A DNA stretch of 64,000 bases from Congeria kusceri (lineage: Eukaryota; Mollusca; Bivalvia; Myida; Dreissenidae), in the NCBI GenBank assembly GCA_027627225.1, contig CM051029.1, positions 12,246,023 to 12,310,022 of the forward strand, given 5' to 3'. Below the pieces are notes generated by a model. It was not told the DNA's origin. It saw only the letters and a list, made by a program, of their open reading frames with translations, and did not search any database. The position numbers and the translations under genes were made by a program. The stretch's first letter is position 1; each line of letters opens with the position of its first letter. This document shows, piece by piece, positions 12,935 through 23,204 of this stretch.

Positions 12935-13361
12935 CTGAAAATAAATCTCGCATTGTTAAAATCAGTCATATTAATTAATGTTAAGTCAATATTGTATCTA
13001 GGCGTACACTATTCAATATTATTGACTACCATACATGTCCTACACGCTATTCGATCATCCTGAAACAATAGCTATACATATTTCATCGTCACGAAATCAT
13101 GTTTAAAGACACTTTTTTATTGAAATATATAAGACAAAAGCTTCAGAAGTGATTATGCGCTTATGTAGATTCTTAAGACAGAGTAACGCGTACGACGCAA
13201 ACACGTGTATTTACATTAGTTAGAGAGTATGATGCCTTACGTTTGCGTGAACATGTGCAGCGGTCTTCCGCAAACAACGACAGTTGTCAATGTTAGAGCC
13301 ATGTCGTTTAATCCAATATTGTCTACATCGATAAAATATGATGTAAATGAGTCTACACTAC

Positions 13362-13576
13362 AGTACGATGCCATCTGTCCGTCTTGATGAGTCGATGATA
13401 TGCCTGCATCTATACTAATATCTAATATATCTACATCTGCTACGGTTCACAACTGCATTAATTTAGAGTTTGCTGATGATAGTTGATCCGGTTACCGTGG
13501 TGTATCTGTTGGCAATTCGCTTTTCCCATGAATTGTGACCCTGTTGCCTTTAAAGGCAGATGTGTTGATACATTTG
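13362..13576 (-). pseudogene. IgSF tail exon 1, frameshifted
   Basis: The acceptor is strong (CATCTTTTCTTCCACAG) and starts in phase 1. The reading NVSTHLPLKATGSQF... runs open for about 38 codons. After a one-base shift it continues as VADVDILDISIDAGISSTHQ and then DGQMASY, up to donor TACT|GTAGTG. The length is 215 nt; one missing base restores phase 1 to 1. Depending on where the shift lies, either a TAA (13458-13460) or a TGA (13447-13449) interrupts it. The donor is only fair. Confidence 0.6.
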
Positions 13577-14888
13577 CTGTGGAAGAAAAGATGCCACTGT
13601 CTTAAACTATATAATGCCTATGCGGAAATGTTATTAATTTTTGTTGTATTCCAACTAGCAAAGTAATTAATGGTTTTGCTAAGTTCTTCGAGGCTGGTTA
13701 GTGTGTCCAATTTTCCAATTGTGAAAAATGTCTGTTATGGTATCAAGAGCGGTACCAGTATGTTTCGGTTACATTTACGGACGCTCACTTGTACAAAACA
13801 AACCAGCGCTGCATCCTAATCAATGACCCTGTACGTGAAAAGAGTAAACTTACCGGCTATGTAACCTTTAGTCCATATTTCCTGTCCGTAATTGCCTGTA
13901 TACTGCTGTTAAATGTCGGCAGATATGAATTATAGTGCCGGGCTGTCTGCAGAGCTTTCCATTGTGCACTTTTGAGGGCTTCCTGTGCTTAACTAGGCTC
14001 TGTTTTGTAGACCGAGAGTGTTTATGGGCTTTGGGCAAATGCTATGATTGCTAATAAAAGGGCGTCACTTTTTATTTGAGTGAAGCTGACCGTTCGTCGT
14101 TATTGTTTCTCTTCCAAAAGATCTGCTGCAGTTAGGCTTATTCTTATGCATGCATGCGTGTTTCCCTTAGCGTGCTGCTGTCACCAATATTCGGGTTTCC
14201 TAGAGGCAAGCAATAACGACATTGTATCGGATGAATTTATTGCCTATGCAATATTTATCTATCTTGTACAGATCGGGATCGAGCTCCGATAATTATGATT
14301 TTACAGATGATCCCGCAGACTTGACTCACCGAATGAAGCAGTCGGGACAGAATCGTACTGCTCTGGTTGGAGGGCGGTTCTTGTCCAGTGAGGAACGAAG
14401 ATCGCCACGATGACACCCGCAGATCCACCTCTCCATGCAATGAATGCCCTCGAGGTAAAGGCCTATTGATACAGCTTGGCGCTACCATTGCAACATAAGT
14501 TGCTCAGCTTCAAACGGACCTATGGCGTTTACTCTCACATCATTTCCCATACATTAATGTAGCCACGTGACAGCGTCCGTGTTGAAATAATAACTTTTCT
14601 TTCACCTAGTTGAGCTGCCTGCCATGTCACGTGAATCTTAATGGCTGGATTCTCACTTCCCGTTGTGGTTGTAGACCTGTCAAAACCACCCAATTCTACA
14701 AGCGCGGGAACAGGACTTTATGTTCGAGGTGGCGGAAACTAATCTAATTTTGGACAATTTTAGAGGGGGGGGGGGTACGCAGATTCCGCTCCCCTCTAAC
14801 GCAGCATGTTTTATACTATTAACAAGTATTGGGTTAAAAAATTGACAGATTTTACCATTCACAACTATTTAAAAACTATAATTTTAAC
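13577..14888. other. Intron-like DNA, locally GC-richer
   Basis: This lies between the downstream TM exon and tail exon 1 of the IgSF pseudogene. It has higher GC content at about 13900-14700 and several short open frames on both strands (for example 14222-14413 plus). None has a recognisable domain. A run of G lies at 14764-14774. Confidence 0.4.
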
Positions 14889-14999
14889 CTGTAAACTTCA
14901 ATACCATGAACAGTATCAGAACGATGATAATAAACCCACTAACTGCTCCACCAATACTTCCAGCTATTACAGACGCAGAGTGCCCGAGTTCATCCAGAT
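14889..14999 (-). pseudogene. IgSF transmembrane exon B
   Basis: Exactly 111 nt (37 codons), phase 1 to 1, between acceptor TATTTGAACTAG and donor TTTACAG|GTTAAA. It encodes an acidic/polar lead (LDELGHSAS), then a Gly-rich start (VIAGSIGGAVSG), a hydrophobic helix (FIIIVLILFMVL) and a Lys stop-transfer residue. No lesion is seen. Its reading joins in frame to the FnIII exon upstream and tail exon 1 downstream. Confidence 0.7.
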
Positions 15000-16397
15000 C
15001 TAGTTCAAATATAATAATATGAATTTAAATGGTTAAATGATTGTAAGACCGAAGGACTCCTATCTAAATGAATTAAACATGCATACAAGTTCCAATACGT
15101 ATAATAAGAAAATAATAATTTGATAATGAATGAATAAAAAGTAATGCATTTAGCAAGCATATTACATTTTTTGTTTAGTGTTGAAAACAATAAAAGCACA
15201 TGTTAAATGTTCAAACATTAGGCATTTATATTAAACACATAGCATGACAATCAAGTAGCAAATGACTGACGGTTACCAGAAGACACTGAAATGCCGAAAG
15301 CATAAACGGAATACTTGAATTTTTTGCGGTAACAGTGGGCTTTAGCTATTGTAGCCATTGTAAGACATTCTTAGCATGAATTCAGAATTTATTGTGACGA
15401 TTTTATTTCAAAGGTGCTAGTACTTGTATCGACAATTTTTAAAAATCGTTTTGAAAGCTAAGCAATGTTTGTGTAATAATAATGTCATAACATAATAATA
15501 AATTATCTTCGGACCAGTCGAAATTGTAACTACTTATTACAAGAAATGTTAAAAAAAACACAATGTGATTCTTATCTTTTTTAGTTGTTCTCCAATATTT
15601 ACATAAATAAAGTAATCATTATTTTCACATGATGCATTATGTACTTGCTAGACAGCATAATAGCCATCAGTCATCGATTTGATATCTTTATATTCATCCT
15701 TATGTCCTTCAGTCCCAAAGTGGGGTGTGAGATTTAATTACCGCTGTAATAAGCAAGATATTAATTGAAGAACTTTCCGATGTGATTTTATTTGACAGCA
15801 GAGGTGGCAAAGCTCATACGGATTAACAATCACACCACGATTGCACACTGCATTAATTAACATTAGTTTATATATATAAACTGCACATAGCTTCATAACT
15901 TCTGTCGAATGATGTAATGCAATGGTTTGTTCTGGAAATAAACTCGAATTTTACAATCGCACATATTTGGAGTACTTGTAGTAACATTTATCTGTTTTTA
16001 CAATTCTAACTTATAGATAATCAATCCTAACCGGAATTTTTGGTGAAAAAAGACTTAATTGTATCAATAACAATCTACATTGCAAACAAAAAATTAGCAA
16101 GAGACAAAAAAACAGAATAAGCAAAGCGCACTTACGTCTCTCGAACAAGATCTTCGTAGTGGCTTATAGTATGGGTATTTTGGTCTACAACGGCATGTAG
16201 AATAGTTTCTTTTCGTCCACTAGATTATCGGAATTCACAACTTTCTATAATTTTGCTATTGATTGTTATGCACGTATGAATTACTTACCATATTTTTAAA
16301 CACCGACCGATACACGGAACGAACAACAATCGTAATATACGTATAGAAACGCAGTAACCAAAAGTTTACGTCCGTAAACAAGTTATTTCTGTAAATT
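15000..16397. other. Intron-like AT-rich DNA
   Basis: Between the two TM exons. No exon or repeat was recognised in this part. Confidence 0.5.
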
Positions 16398-16797
16398 ATT
16401 TGTGCTGAACACCAATACATAAATAGTAACTTTACCTTAGTGTTCATATGTCTCGCTGAGCACCAATACATAAACAGTTATTGCACTTTACCTAAGTTTT
16501 CATATGTCTCGCTGAACATCATACATAAATGGTAACTTTACAAAGTGTTCATATGTCTCGCTAAAGACCAATACATACAGTCATAGTAAATGCACTTCGC
16601 CATTGGTTGTTATTTGTCTCGCCGAATACCAATACATTAATAGTAAATGCACTTTTAAATTACCGAAGTTTTCATAGGTCACGTTGAACACCAATACATA
16701 AATAGTTAATGCACTTTTCCTAAGCTTTCACAAGTCTCGCTGAACACCAGTACATAAATAGTAAATGCACTTTACTTAAGTTTTCATATGTCTCGGA
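16398..16797. repeat. Minisatellite, unit about 60 bp, ~7 copies
   Basis: Diverged tandem units share CATATGTCTCGCTGAACACC followed by AATACATAAATAGTAAATGC and an ACTTTACTTAAGTTTT tail. Unit length varies by small indels. It sits in the intron between the two TM exons of the IgSF pseudogene. Confidence 0.9.
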
Positions 16798-16837
16798 TCC
16801 CCGTCTGTTTGTCGCCGAACTTTGAAAAAAAGAAACA

Positions 16838-16984
16838 CATTATATAAATATTGACTTCCTTGAGGTTAACAGTGCCTATTGTCAACCAGAGGCAACACTG
16901 TCGACCGAGGCTTAAGTCGAGGTCGACAGTGTTTGTCGAGGGTTGACGAGACACACTGCCCCACTCAAGGAAGTCAATATTTAT
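16838..16984. repeat. Long imperfect hairpin centred on CTTAAG
   Basis: The outer arms are perfect for 21 bp: 16844-16864 (ATAAATATTGACTTCCTTGAG) pairs with 16964-16984. Pairing continues inward with mismatches, including AACACTGTCGACC against GGTCGACAGTGTT, to a centre at CTTAAG (16911-16916). Each arm is about 70 bp. The core includes GACCGAGGC, similar to the hairpin at 49153-49280. Confidence 0.85.
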
Positions 16985-18111
16985 TTTATTATACCGAACA
17001 ATCCCATATCAGTTGCATAGCGGTAGCGGGCGACATTGCCGGGCGAAATATTAAATGTTTGCCCGCTGCAGTTTATATGCATCATAAAGAGAAATAATCG
17101 AGTATAATGATTTATCCTGCTATCAACCCAAACAGTGACCTAATAAAGCGGTGACCTTATAAACTTGTTGATATCCGGCAGTAGATCACGTGACTGTGAT
17201 ATACCGTCAATAGGTATTCCTCCGAGACGGATAACAACATTGTCGAGAATGATACATCATACAATCTACTTACCAGAGCTTTTTATCGATACAAACTTTG
17301 TGTTGTCTAGTTTAACAGGGTGAAACAACAAATGAGTTGTTTGTCCTCACATTCCATTTAACTGGTTAACAACAACTTCCTTGCAGTTCCATTCCATTTC
17401 AACACACTTGAATCTGATGCAAGCGGTTTATTCTTTGTGGATAGACTTTCTTTGGTCAATCAACAGAGCATATACATCAAAGAAATAACCTTTTATATAA
17501 ATTTCCGTTGAAAAGAAAGGAATAAAATTATCAAAATTTTAAAATAGAACTGTACATTTTATGATTTATTTCACTTTTTTTACACTGTCCTCTACCCACA
17601 ACTATCCGAGTAAATCGCAAAAAATTGAAAAGGGATCAATCCCACCTTTTCCTTTCGAGGCAAATATTCCATACACTTTTTATCTGAATGCTCTTGCATA
17701 ATATACTCCATCCTAAACACAGAAACACTAAATATTTATTCCGATTTCATGTATTTTAAAATGCAAAACACTCGCGTTTTCGTTTGACTACATTGTGCAA
17801 ACTTGCAACTCAATATGAATGACGTAGTTGGTGTGACGTAAGTTAGCTCTTTAAAAACCAATATAATCTGGTTTAAAACAAATTGACAACGTCATTTTCG
17901 TGTCGTACTGACATCAGCAAATAGGATTTATTAATAGTTTACTTTTTCGTTTGGAAAAAGGTGATTAAGAAATAGAGAACTATTTTTTTCCGGGTAGTAC
18001 GCATTCTTGCAAGCGAGTTATTAGGTCGAGGCCCGTCTAGAATGTTTTTGAATTAAAAATTTTCATAAGTGTTTTGTGTTTCTAAATTTTATTGAATAGA
18101 AATCAGGATAA
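16985..18111. other. Intron-like DNA
   Basis: No exon or repeat was recognised between the two hairpins, apart from ordinary AT-rich sequence. Confidence 0.45.
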
Positions 18112-18238
18112 ATAGAATACACGGTAGGTGCCGGGAAGGAGAAAGTTTATCCGGTTCGGCTCGAAAACAAAAATATTTTCATTTTGTAAGCCTCACCGGA
18201 TAAACTTTCTCCATCCCGGCACCAACCATGTATTCCTA
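18112..18238. repeat. Long imperfect hairpin
   Basis: The left arm, containing GGTGCCGGGAAGGAGAAAGT and TTATCCGGTTCGGCT, pairs with the right arm (AGCCTCACCGGATAA then ACTTTCTCCATCCCGGCACC). Arms are about 48 bp with a few mismatches, and the loop is about 30 bp. The outer edges, GAATACACGG and its partner CCATGTATTC, also pair. Confidence 0.85.
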
Positions 18239-18566
18239 TATATATTGCCTTTTTTACACGAGTAGCTTATACAATGTTTTTTTCAGTGAACGAGTGTTTA
18301 TATTTTAAAATTTATATTTTAAAATTTGCATATGTGCAAAATATAGGGATACTACATATACTCAATATATGTTAATTATAAGCAGTGCGAATACGTTAAC
18401 AATCAGCTGTATACTGAACTCTTGTAATGATACAATGTAGCCGACGCAACGGTAAATGTTACACACACTTTCATATGTTCGTTTTTTGTTTGGAGACTTA
18501 CACAACAATTACATGTATTTACTTAGTTTGTAACGTTATGTTATGTAATTAATAATTAAGTGTAAC

Positions 18567-18689
18567 CATTAATTATGCATCTGTATACGACTATCGTAAC
18601 CGCAATGATGACAATAACTCCTAATACGCCACCTCCTGCACCTCCAACAGCTGATAAAGTTGAGCAGTTCGCGTCGGTAATAAATAAGT
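18567..18689 (-). pseudogene. IgSF transmembrane exon A
   Basis: 123 nt (41 codons), phase 1 to 1, between acceptor TTTGATAGAAG and donor ATTAATG|GTTACA. It encodes DLFITDANCSTLSAV, a Gly-rich start (GGAGGGVLG) and a helix (VIVIIAVTIVV) ending with YRCIIN. The layout parallels TM exon B (14889-14999), so the two could be mutually exclusive alternatives or an exon duplication. Both splice sites are weaker than those of exon B. Confidence 0.6.
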
Positions 18690-18791
18690 CTTCTATCAAA
18701 ACTAAACCCATTAGTAAATTATCGCAATTATGTTTGCAAACTGGATCTAGTAAATTACAACGCGCTAAAAGCATCCATTCAAACAATATAC

Positions 18792-19014
18792 CAATGTCCG
18801 CATGTGTCGATACTTGAATATCTCCAGTCCAACTGGTGTTGCCAATTTTGTTCTCCGTGCATTTTGAATTGATAAGTTGTCTCTGGTCTTAATCCGCGTA
18901 TAGTTTTGTGTAACTATTGACGGGTACGCGTATATGGTTCCATGTTTCGAGACTGATTTCCTTGTAACGTAGTGTAAGCGTTTGTTCTTCTCCGCCATTA
19001 AAGCCAGGAACGTT
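18792..19014 (-). pseudogene. IgSF gene: FnIII domain, second half
   Basis: Acceptor CTGCACTCCCCACAG; donor ACATTG|GTATAT; phase 0 in, phase 1 out. The reading has the fibronectin type III pattern from strand C onward: PGFNGGEEQTLTLRYKE, then a tryptophan, then GLRPETTYQFKMHGE and IGNTSWTGDIQVSTH. The GLRPETTY segment is in another frame, so two small indels flank it and cancel out. The exon carrying strands A-B was not found; it should lie where the (ACT)n tract now is. Confidence 0.75.
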
Positions 19015-19099
19015 CTGTGGGGAGTGCAGGTTTCGCTAAAATGGTTCGTTATCTCATGTTAAATGTATTGAGGTATGTAAGTTCACAAATATTAAAAAA

Positions 19100-19182
19100 C
19101 AACAACAACAATATCAACGAATAACAACTTCTACAACAGGAACTACTATTGCTATCACTACAACAACTGCTACTACTACTAT

Positions 19183-19224
<42 letters not shown>

Positions 19225-19514
19225 GACTACTACTACTACTACTTCTACTACTACTACTACTTCTACTACTATTACTACTTCTATTAGTACTACTGCTACT
19301 ACTACTAATACTACTGCTACAACTACTACTAATGCTATTACTACTTCTACGACTACTACTACTATTACTGCTACTACTACTACTATTACTACTACTGCTA
19401 CTACTACTACTACTACTATTACTGCTACTACTACTTCTATTACTGCTACTACTACTACTATTACTGCTACTACTACTACTACTACAATTACTTCTACTAC
19501 TACTACGATTACTG

Positions 19515-19556
<42 letters not shown>

Positions 19557-19640
19557 TTACTGCTACTACTACTACTATTACTGCTACTACTACTACTACT
19601 TCTATAACAACTGCTACTACTACGGGTACAATTAATAAAG
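19100..19640. repeat. (ACT)n microsatellite
   Basis: About 490 bp of ACT with ATT, GCT and TCT variants and CAA tracts at the edges. It abuts the end of IgSF exon 7 (19659) and lies where the missing last part of Ig domain 6 and the first FnIII half would be expected. The 196- and 152-codon frames here come from the repeat. Confidence 0.95.
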
Positions 19641-19658
19641 TACTACTGATAATATTAC

Positions 19659-19921
19659 CTTTGCTAAATATACACTCGTTTACATTCACGTGAACAATTG
19701 TCAACTGTGTTTGTAAACGGTCTTCTGAGACACAGATTTTGTAATTGCTTTCATGAGATACACCGATCCATTTATCGTCTACGCTTGAATGTTTGAACCA
19801 AGTGAAATTTCTGACATCGGGTTCTTGATAAGCCTTTATTGTGAATGTACATCAGCAGTTTCGTTAGGAGCCTTGTACAACGTTGTTATTGGTGGAGAAA
19901 ATGGAGATTTTCGTGGTGAAC
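19659..19921 (-). pseudogene. IgSF exon 7: Ig domain 6, truncated
   Basis: Acceptor TTCTTGTTCAAG, donor AGCAAAG|GTAATA. The domain begins SPRKSPFSPPITTLYKAPNE and continues, after a frameshift near 19848, as TFTIKAYQEPDVRNFTWF, which gives the C-strand Trp. It then runs to QTQLTIVHVNVNE. The F-strand Tyr-x-Cys and the G strand are absent. One restored base makes 264 nt, phase 1 to 1. The (ACT)n tract starts within 20 bp of the end. Confidence 0.65.
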
Positions 19922-20044
19922 CTTGAACAAGAAACCCATTTAACAATACGTGGATACAAACAAATTTAACAAGTCAACTAATGCAAATTGACAGACTGAA
20001 AGTGATAACCTTGAACAAATTAAGTATGAGATACTATAACTTAC

Positions 20045-20341
20045 ACTGCACATGGATATTCAGAACCTGTCCATGATGGACAGTGTAATGCATGTTTTTG
20101 GCAAGACCTGTATAGGTTCCTGCGTCATATTCACATCTTGCATGATATAGTACAGCTGTAGTGGTGTGAGCTAGTGACTCGTTGAGGATTATTTCATCTT
20201 CATATGTTGCATTAATGATACTCACAGCAGGCTCTGGATCTTCAAGAGCGAAACAGACCAGATTGATTGACTGATTCTGATCTACGATAACGGTGTTGAT
20301 ATTTGCAGTATTCGCCATGACTTTCGATATGCTTGCTCCAA
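20045..20341 (-). pseudogene. IgSF exon 6: Ig domain 5, Cys lost
   Basis: 297 nt, fully open, phase 1 to 1, between acceptor CATATGCGTTGCAG and an ideal donor CAGT|GTAAGT. It has the B-strand Cys (SINLVCFALEDPEP) and an F-strand signature DAGTYTGLAKN, in which the canonical Cys is Gly. The usual C-strand Trp is also missing (AVSIIN). This is the only extracellular domain exon with no frameshift or stop. It probably folds poorly without the disulfide, unless it descends from a Cys-less variant. Confidence 0.75.
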
Positions 20342-20444
20342 CTGCAACGCATATGGTAAAACGTTAAATAATCCCGTCCTTCGTACAAACCAGTAAAAAT
20401 AAGCGAAAAGATTACAAAAATACAGTAATTAGTTATAATCTTAC

Positions 20445-20734
20445 ACTGGACTTCGAGATGGAAATGCGACTGGCTGGATCCATATTCAAGTTTGTGTCCT
20501 CTAGCCTGCATTGTATTGGTTGCCTTGCAAGTGTAATTACCTTCCTCCGTTAATTCAGCATAATTTATCTTCAGGACCTGACCTGACCTGCATGGATGGT
20601 TGTATTATTATCTGTTTTGATCCAAGTGACGTTTGAAACGCTGGGATTTCGGACATTAGACAAGCTGCACTCAACTGTGAATGATGCGTTGATGAGAACA
20701 TATACATTTTGTAACAGCTGTACAACTTGGTGGT
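20445..20734 (-). pseudogene. IgSF exon 5: Ig domain 4, 5-bp slip
   Basis: Acceptor TTATATTTTGCAG, donor CCAGT|GTAAGA. The first half reads QNVYVLINASFTVECSL and NVTWIKTDNNTTIHAGQV (B-strand Cys, C-strand Trp). The second half reads LKINYAELTEEGNYTCKAT, with the EEGNYTC F-strand motif. The halves are out of frame because CAGGT is present three times in tandem (20576-20590). Removing one unit makes 285 nt, phase 1 to 1, and a continuous domain. Confidence 0.8.
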
Positions 20735-21005
20735 CTGCAAATATAAAATGAGGCAAATACATATGAAAATCGTATAAGGTACGAATCCCGAGCAATTTGC
20801 AAGTAGATGCATTCACCTATATCATGCACTCTCATTAATACGTCGCAAGCATGTTAGCATGGATCATATTTTGTGATGTTCACATTATAGACATTATATC
20901 TTACTATCCTGTTTATAATATTGAATTAAAAAGACAACAACAGGTTTATGTATATACTAGGTCCAATGCTGAAAGAACAATGTTCAAAGAACACACAATT
21001 CTTAC

Positions 21006-21296
21006 ACATTACATCGATGGCAATATTGAGGGACGATTACTTGGTCACACTGTTTCCAAGGCTGTCTACCATTGTGTTCATTGCTGTACAGGTGATTTTC
21101 TTCATTATGTAAGTGTCTGCATTGAAAATAGACAATTAATGTGCATCACTTTGGTCTAATTCCACTCCAGGAGATGTTTGAAGACGGGCGACTGTTGTCA
21201 TAGCATGAGATTTTAATGACCAGCATTTCACAACCCTTAACATGCCATTTATTGATATTGTGGTGTTGTATGATGCTGAGATATTTTAAGGGCCAC
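21006..21296 (-). pseudogene. IgSF exon 4: Ig domain 3, three stops
   Basis: Acceptor CATTAAATTGCAG, donor ATGT|GTAAGA; 291 nt, phase 1 to 1. The outer frame reads NISASYNTTISINGMLRVV, then SIFNADTYIMKKITCTAMN (F-strand Cys) and SSLNIAIDVM. The middle piece MLVIKISCYDNSRPSSNISW (B-strand Cys, C-strand Trp) is in another frame, so two compensating shifts flank it. TAA stops in the outer frame lie at 21286-21288, 21136-21138 and 21037-21039. Confidence 0.75.
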
Positions 21297-21880
21297 CTGC
21301 AATTTAATGTAAACAAATAAAGTAATACAAAGTGTTCGTGAAGCATAACATCAAATGAAACTCTTTTTAGATATGATCTGATTATAAAATAAAAACAATA
21401 CTTATACAAAAATAATATTTGCAGATGAACTGATTTATAGTTTCTGCCCATTACACTTCCAATTAATGTTGTATTGATGGTATTCTATGCCATGCAAGTA
21501 AAGCTTGTATTCATTATTCACGTAATATTTGATATGATTCGGATGTTCCAATCAATTCCTATACCCCAGGAATATCTAGAAGAGGGTCTTATTGAGCTGA
21601 GCACCTTAACTGCAGGTTACTGCCTTTTATCACTGTTATTTTTTCCATTGTTTGTTTAAGTTCCAGTGTATGTAACGTCTGGTAGAATGCTATATGTGAT
21701 GGCAGGAATATTAGGACCATCTGTATATAATAGGAACACAAAATCAAGCCTTATTTAATCCATGAGTATCAAAATTGTATTTAAAATGCTCGCACTATTC
21801 CAGTTTAAAAACAATATTATGACACATCCTATGTGCAAATTATACGTACGTAATATGATTGCGGAAACGTAATATCCTAC

Positions 21881-22178
21881 TGACTCCTGTGTTGTGATTT
21901 ACCCCAGTCTCATTCATAATGTTGGAGGGAAAACATGACCAGACCAGTGTCCTGCTGTATACTAGTGATGGCCAGGGTAGAACAATTGATTTGCTGTCCC
22001 ATCCAGAACACCGTAGCAGGAGGGTTGGCGTCACTCTCACAGGCAATGCTGATGCTGTCTCCTTTCAGTACTCTCATGGTATTATCCATGAATGATAATC
22101 CGGTCGCTTTGTTTATGAAAGGTTTAATTGAAGGTGGGTCCGTTAACATCAACAAACCACTGGACACTTCGTTTAGGC
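21881..22178 (-). pseudogene. IgSF exon 3: Ig domain 2, one frameshift
   Basis: The phase 1 reading includes LTDPPSIKPF, GDSISIACESDANPPATVFW (B-strand Cys, C-strand Trp) and STLAITSIQQDTG. The F-strand Cys (WSCFPSNIMNETG) is reached only after a one-base shift near 21950. With a donor at GTCA|GTAGGA the exon is 298 nt, that is 297 plus one extra base. The acceptor choice (GGAGCAG at 22179) is weak, and a nearby in-phase alternative exists. Confidence 0.7.
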
Positions 22179-22352
22179 CTGCTCCGTGATGTGATACACG
22201 TTCTTTTTTACGTTGGTTGATCACTTACATAATGAATCTTATGATGCTAATTAAAGATTCTCTGCTGCTGATGAAATGGCATAGTTTTATATATTTGAAA
22301 CTTGTTATTACACACATATCCATTTCAGTATTGGGTTAAACTAAAAAATACT

Positions 22353-22613
22353 GGGCACGAATTCACAAAGCTCCTTAGGGAAAACTTAAGGAAATTTCTT
22401 AAATTCATAAAATTCCTCAAGCATCTGACTGTTTCTTGAATAGCTCTTTTTACATTAAACTGTTTTTAACTACTAAATATTTAGTGGATGTTTTGTATTT
22501 TCCCTGTTGTATTAATAAATCATTGGATTTCAATTAGAAAACGTGACCTGAAATTCTGACTTAAGTACAACTTAAGTTAATATTTATCTTATGAGCTTTG
22601 TGAATACTGACCC
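22353..22613. mobile_element. Harbinger-type MITE, 261 bp
   Basis: Terminal inverted repeats begin GGGCACGAATTCACAAAGCT on the left and GGGTCAGTATTCACAAAGCT read inward from the right. There is no coding capacity. The internal TTCACAAAGC is also found near the left end of the Harbinger element (30379-30388). No clear 3-bp target duplication is visible. It sits in the intron between Ig domains 1 and 2 of the IgSF pseudogene. Confidence 0.75.
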
Positions 22614-22747
22614 TGGGCTGTACAATTAACGAACTATATTGATTGGTTGACGTTTCAGCTATTATATTTCATAGTTTATGACTAAGAATCATTAGCATTA
22701 AAGTAGTTATATAAATAAAACAAAGTAACACATCCTTGCTTGCGTAC

Positions 22748-23094
22748 ATGCTAAATTGATTGTGTAGAAGTTGCTGTACTCTCTAAGACCATTTATTGTA
22801 GCACAACAGCCCCATCTTTCACCGTCGTTTGTTAATGTCACCGTTTTAAAGGCACACTTACACACAGTTGTTGAATTGCAAAATAAATCTAACAAAATGT
22901 GTATGGTTTGATAGTATACGCCGTTTGCGAACTCCTATAACGACATTTTCTTCATTGGTTGCTCCTTTGGGTATTTTAACCCAGTTAACGAATGACACTG
23001 GCGATGGGGTTGTGCACGTAAATGAAAGTTTTTTTATTCACATATACGTAAACTTCTGCATCTGCATCCAGGTTTAATTTTTGTGAATGCACAT
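22748..23094 (-). pseudogene. IgSF exon 2: Ig domain 1, two frameshifts
   Basis: Acceptor TTCATTGTAG, donor TTTAGCAT|GTACGC. The reading starts [20 protein letters not shown], shifts at a run of seven A (minus strand, 23029-23035) to [20 protein letters not shown] (B-strand Cys, C-strand Trp), then shifts again near 22920-22935 to the second half ending GCCATINGLREYSNFYTINLA. The length is 347 nt; two extra bases account for both shifts and give 345 nt, phase 1 to 1. Confidence 0.75.
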
Positions 23095-23104
23095 CTACAA
23101 TGAA

Positions 23105-23160
23105 CAAATCGAAAAATAAATAAATAAATGCATACATAAATAAATAAACAAATAAATACA

Positions 23161-23204
<44 letters not shown>

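Noticed and set aside
14222..14488. Possible third transmembrane exon or plus-strand exon
   Set aside because: The hydrophobic run (GVIVAIFV) is too short for a helix, and splice sites are missing on either strand.
19114..19704. 196-codon poly-Val and 152-codon poly-Leu frames
   Set aside because: Products of the (ACT)n tract. Only the edge (after about 19659) is part of an Ig exon.
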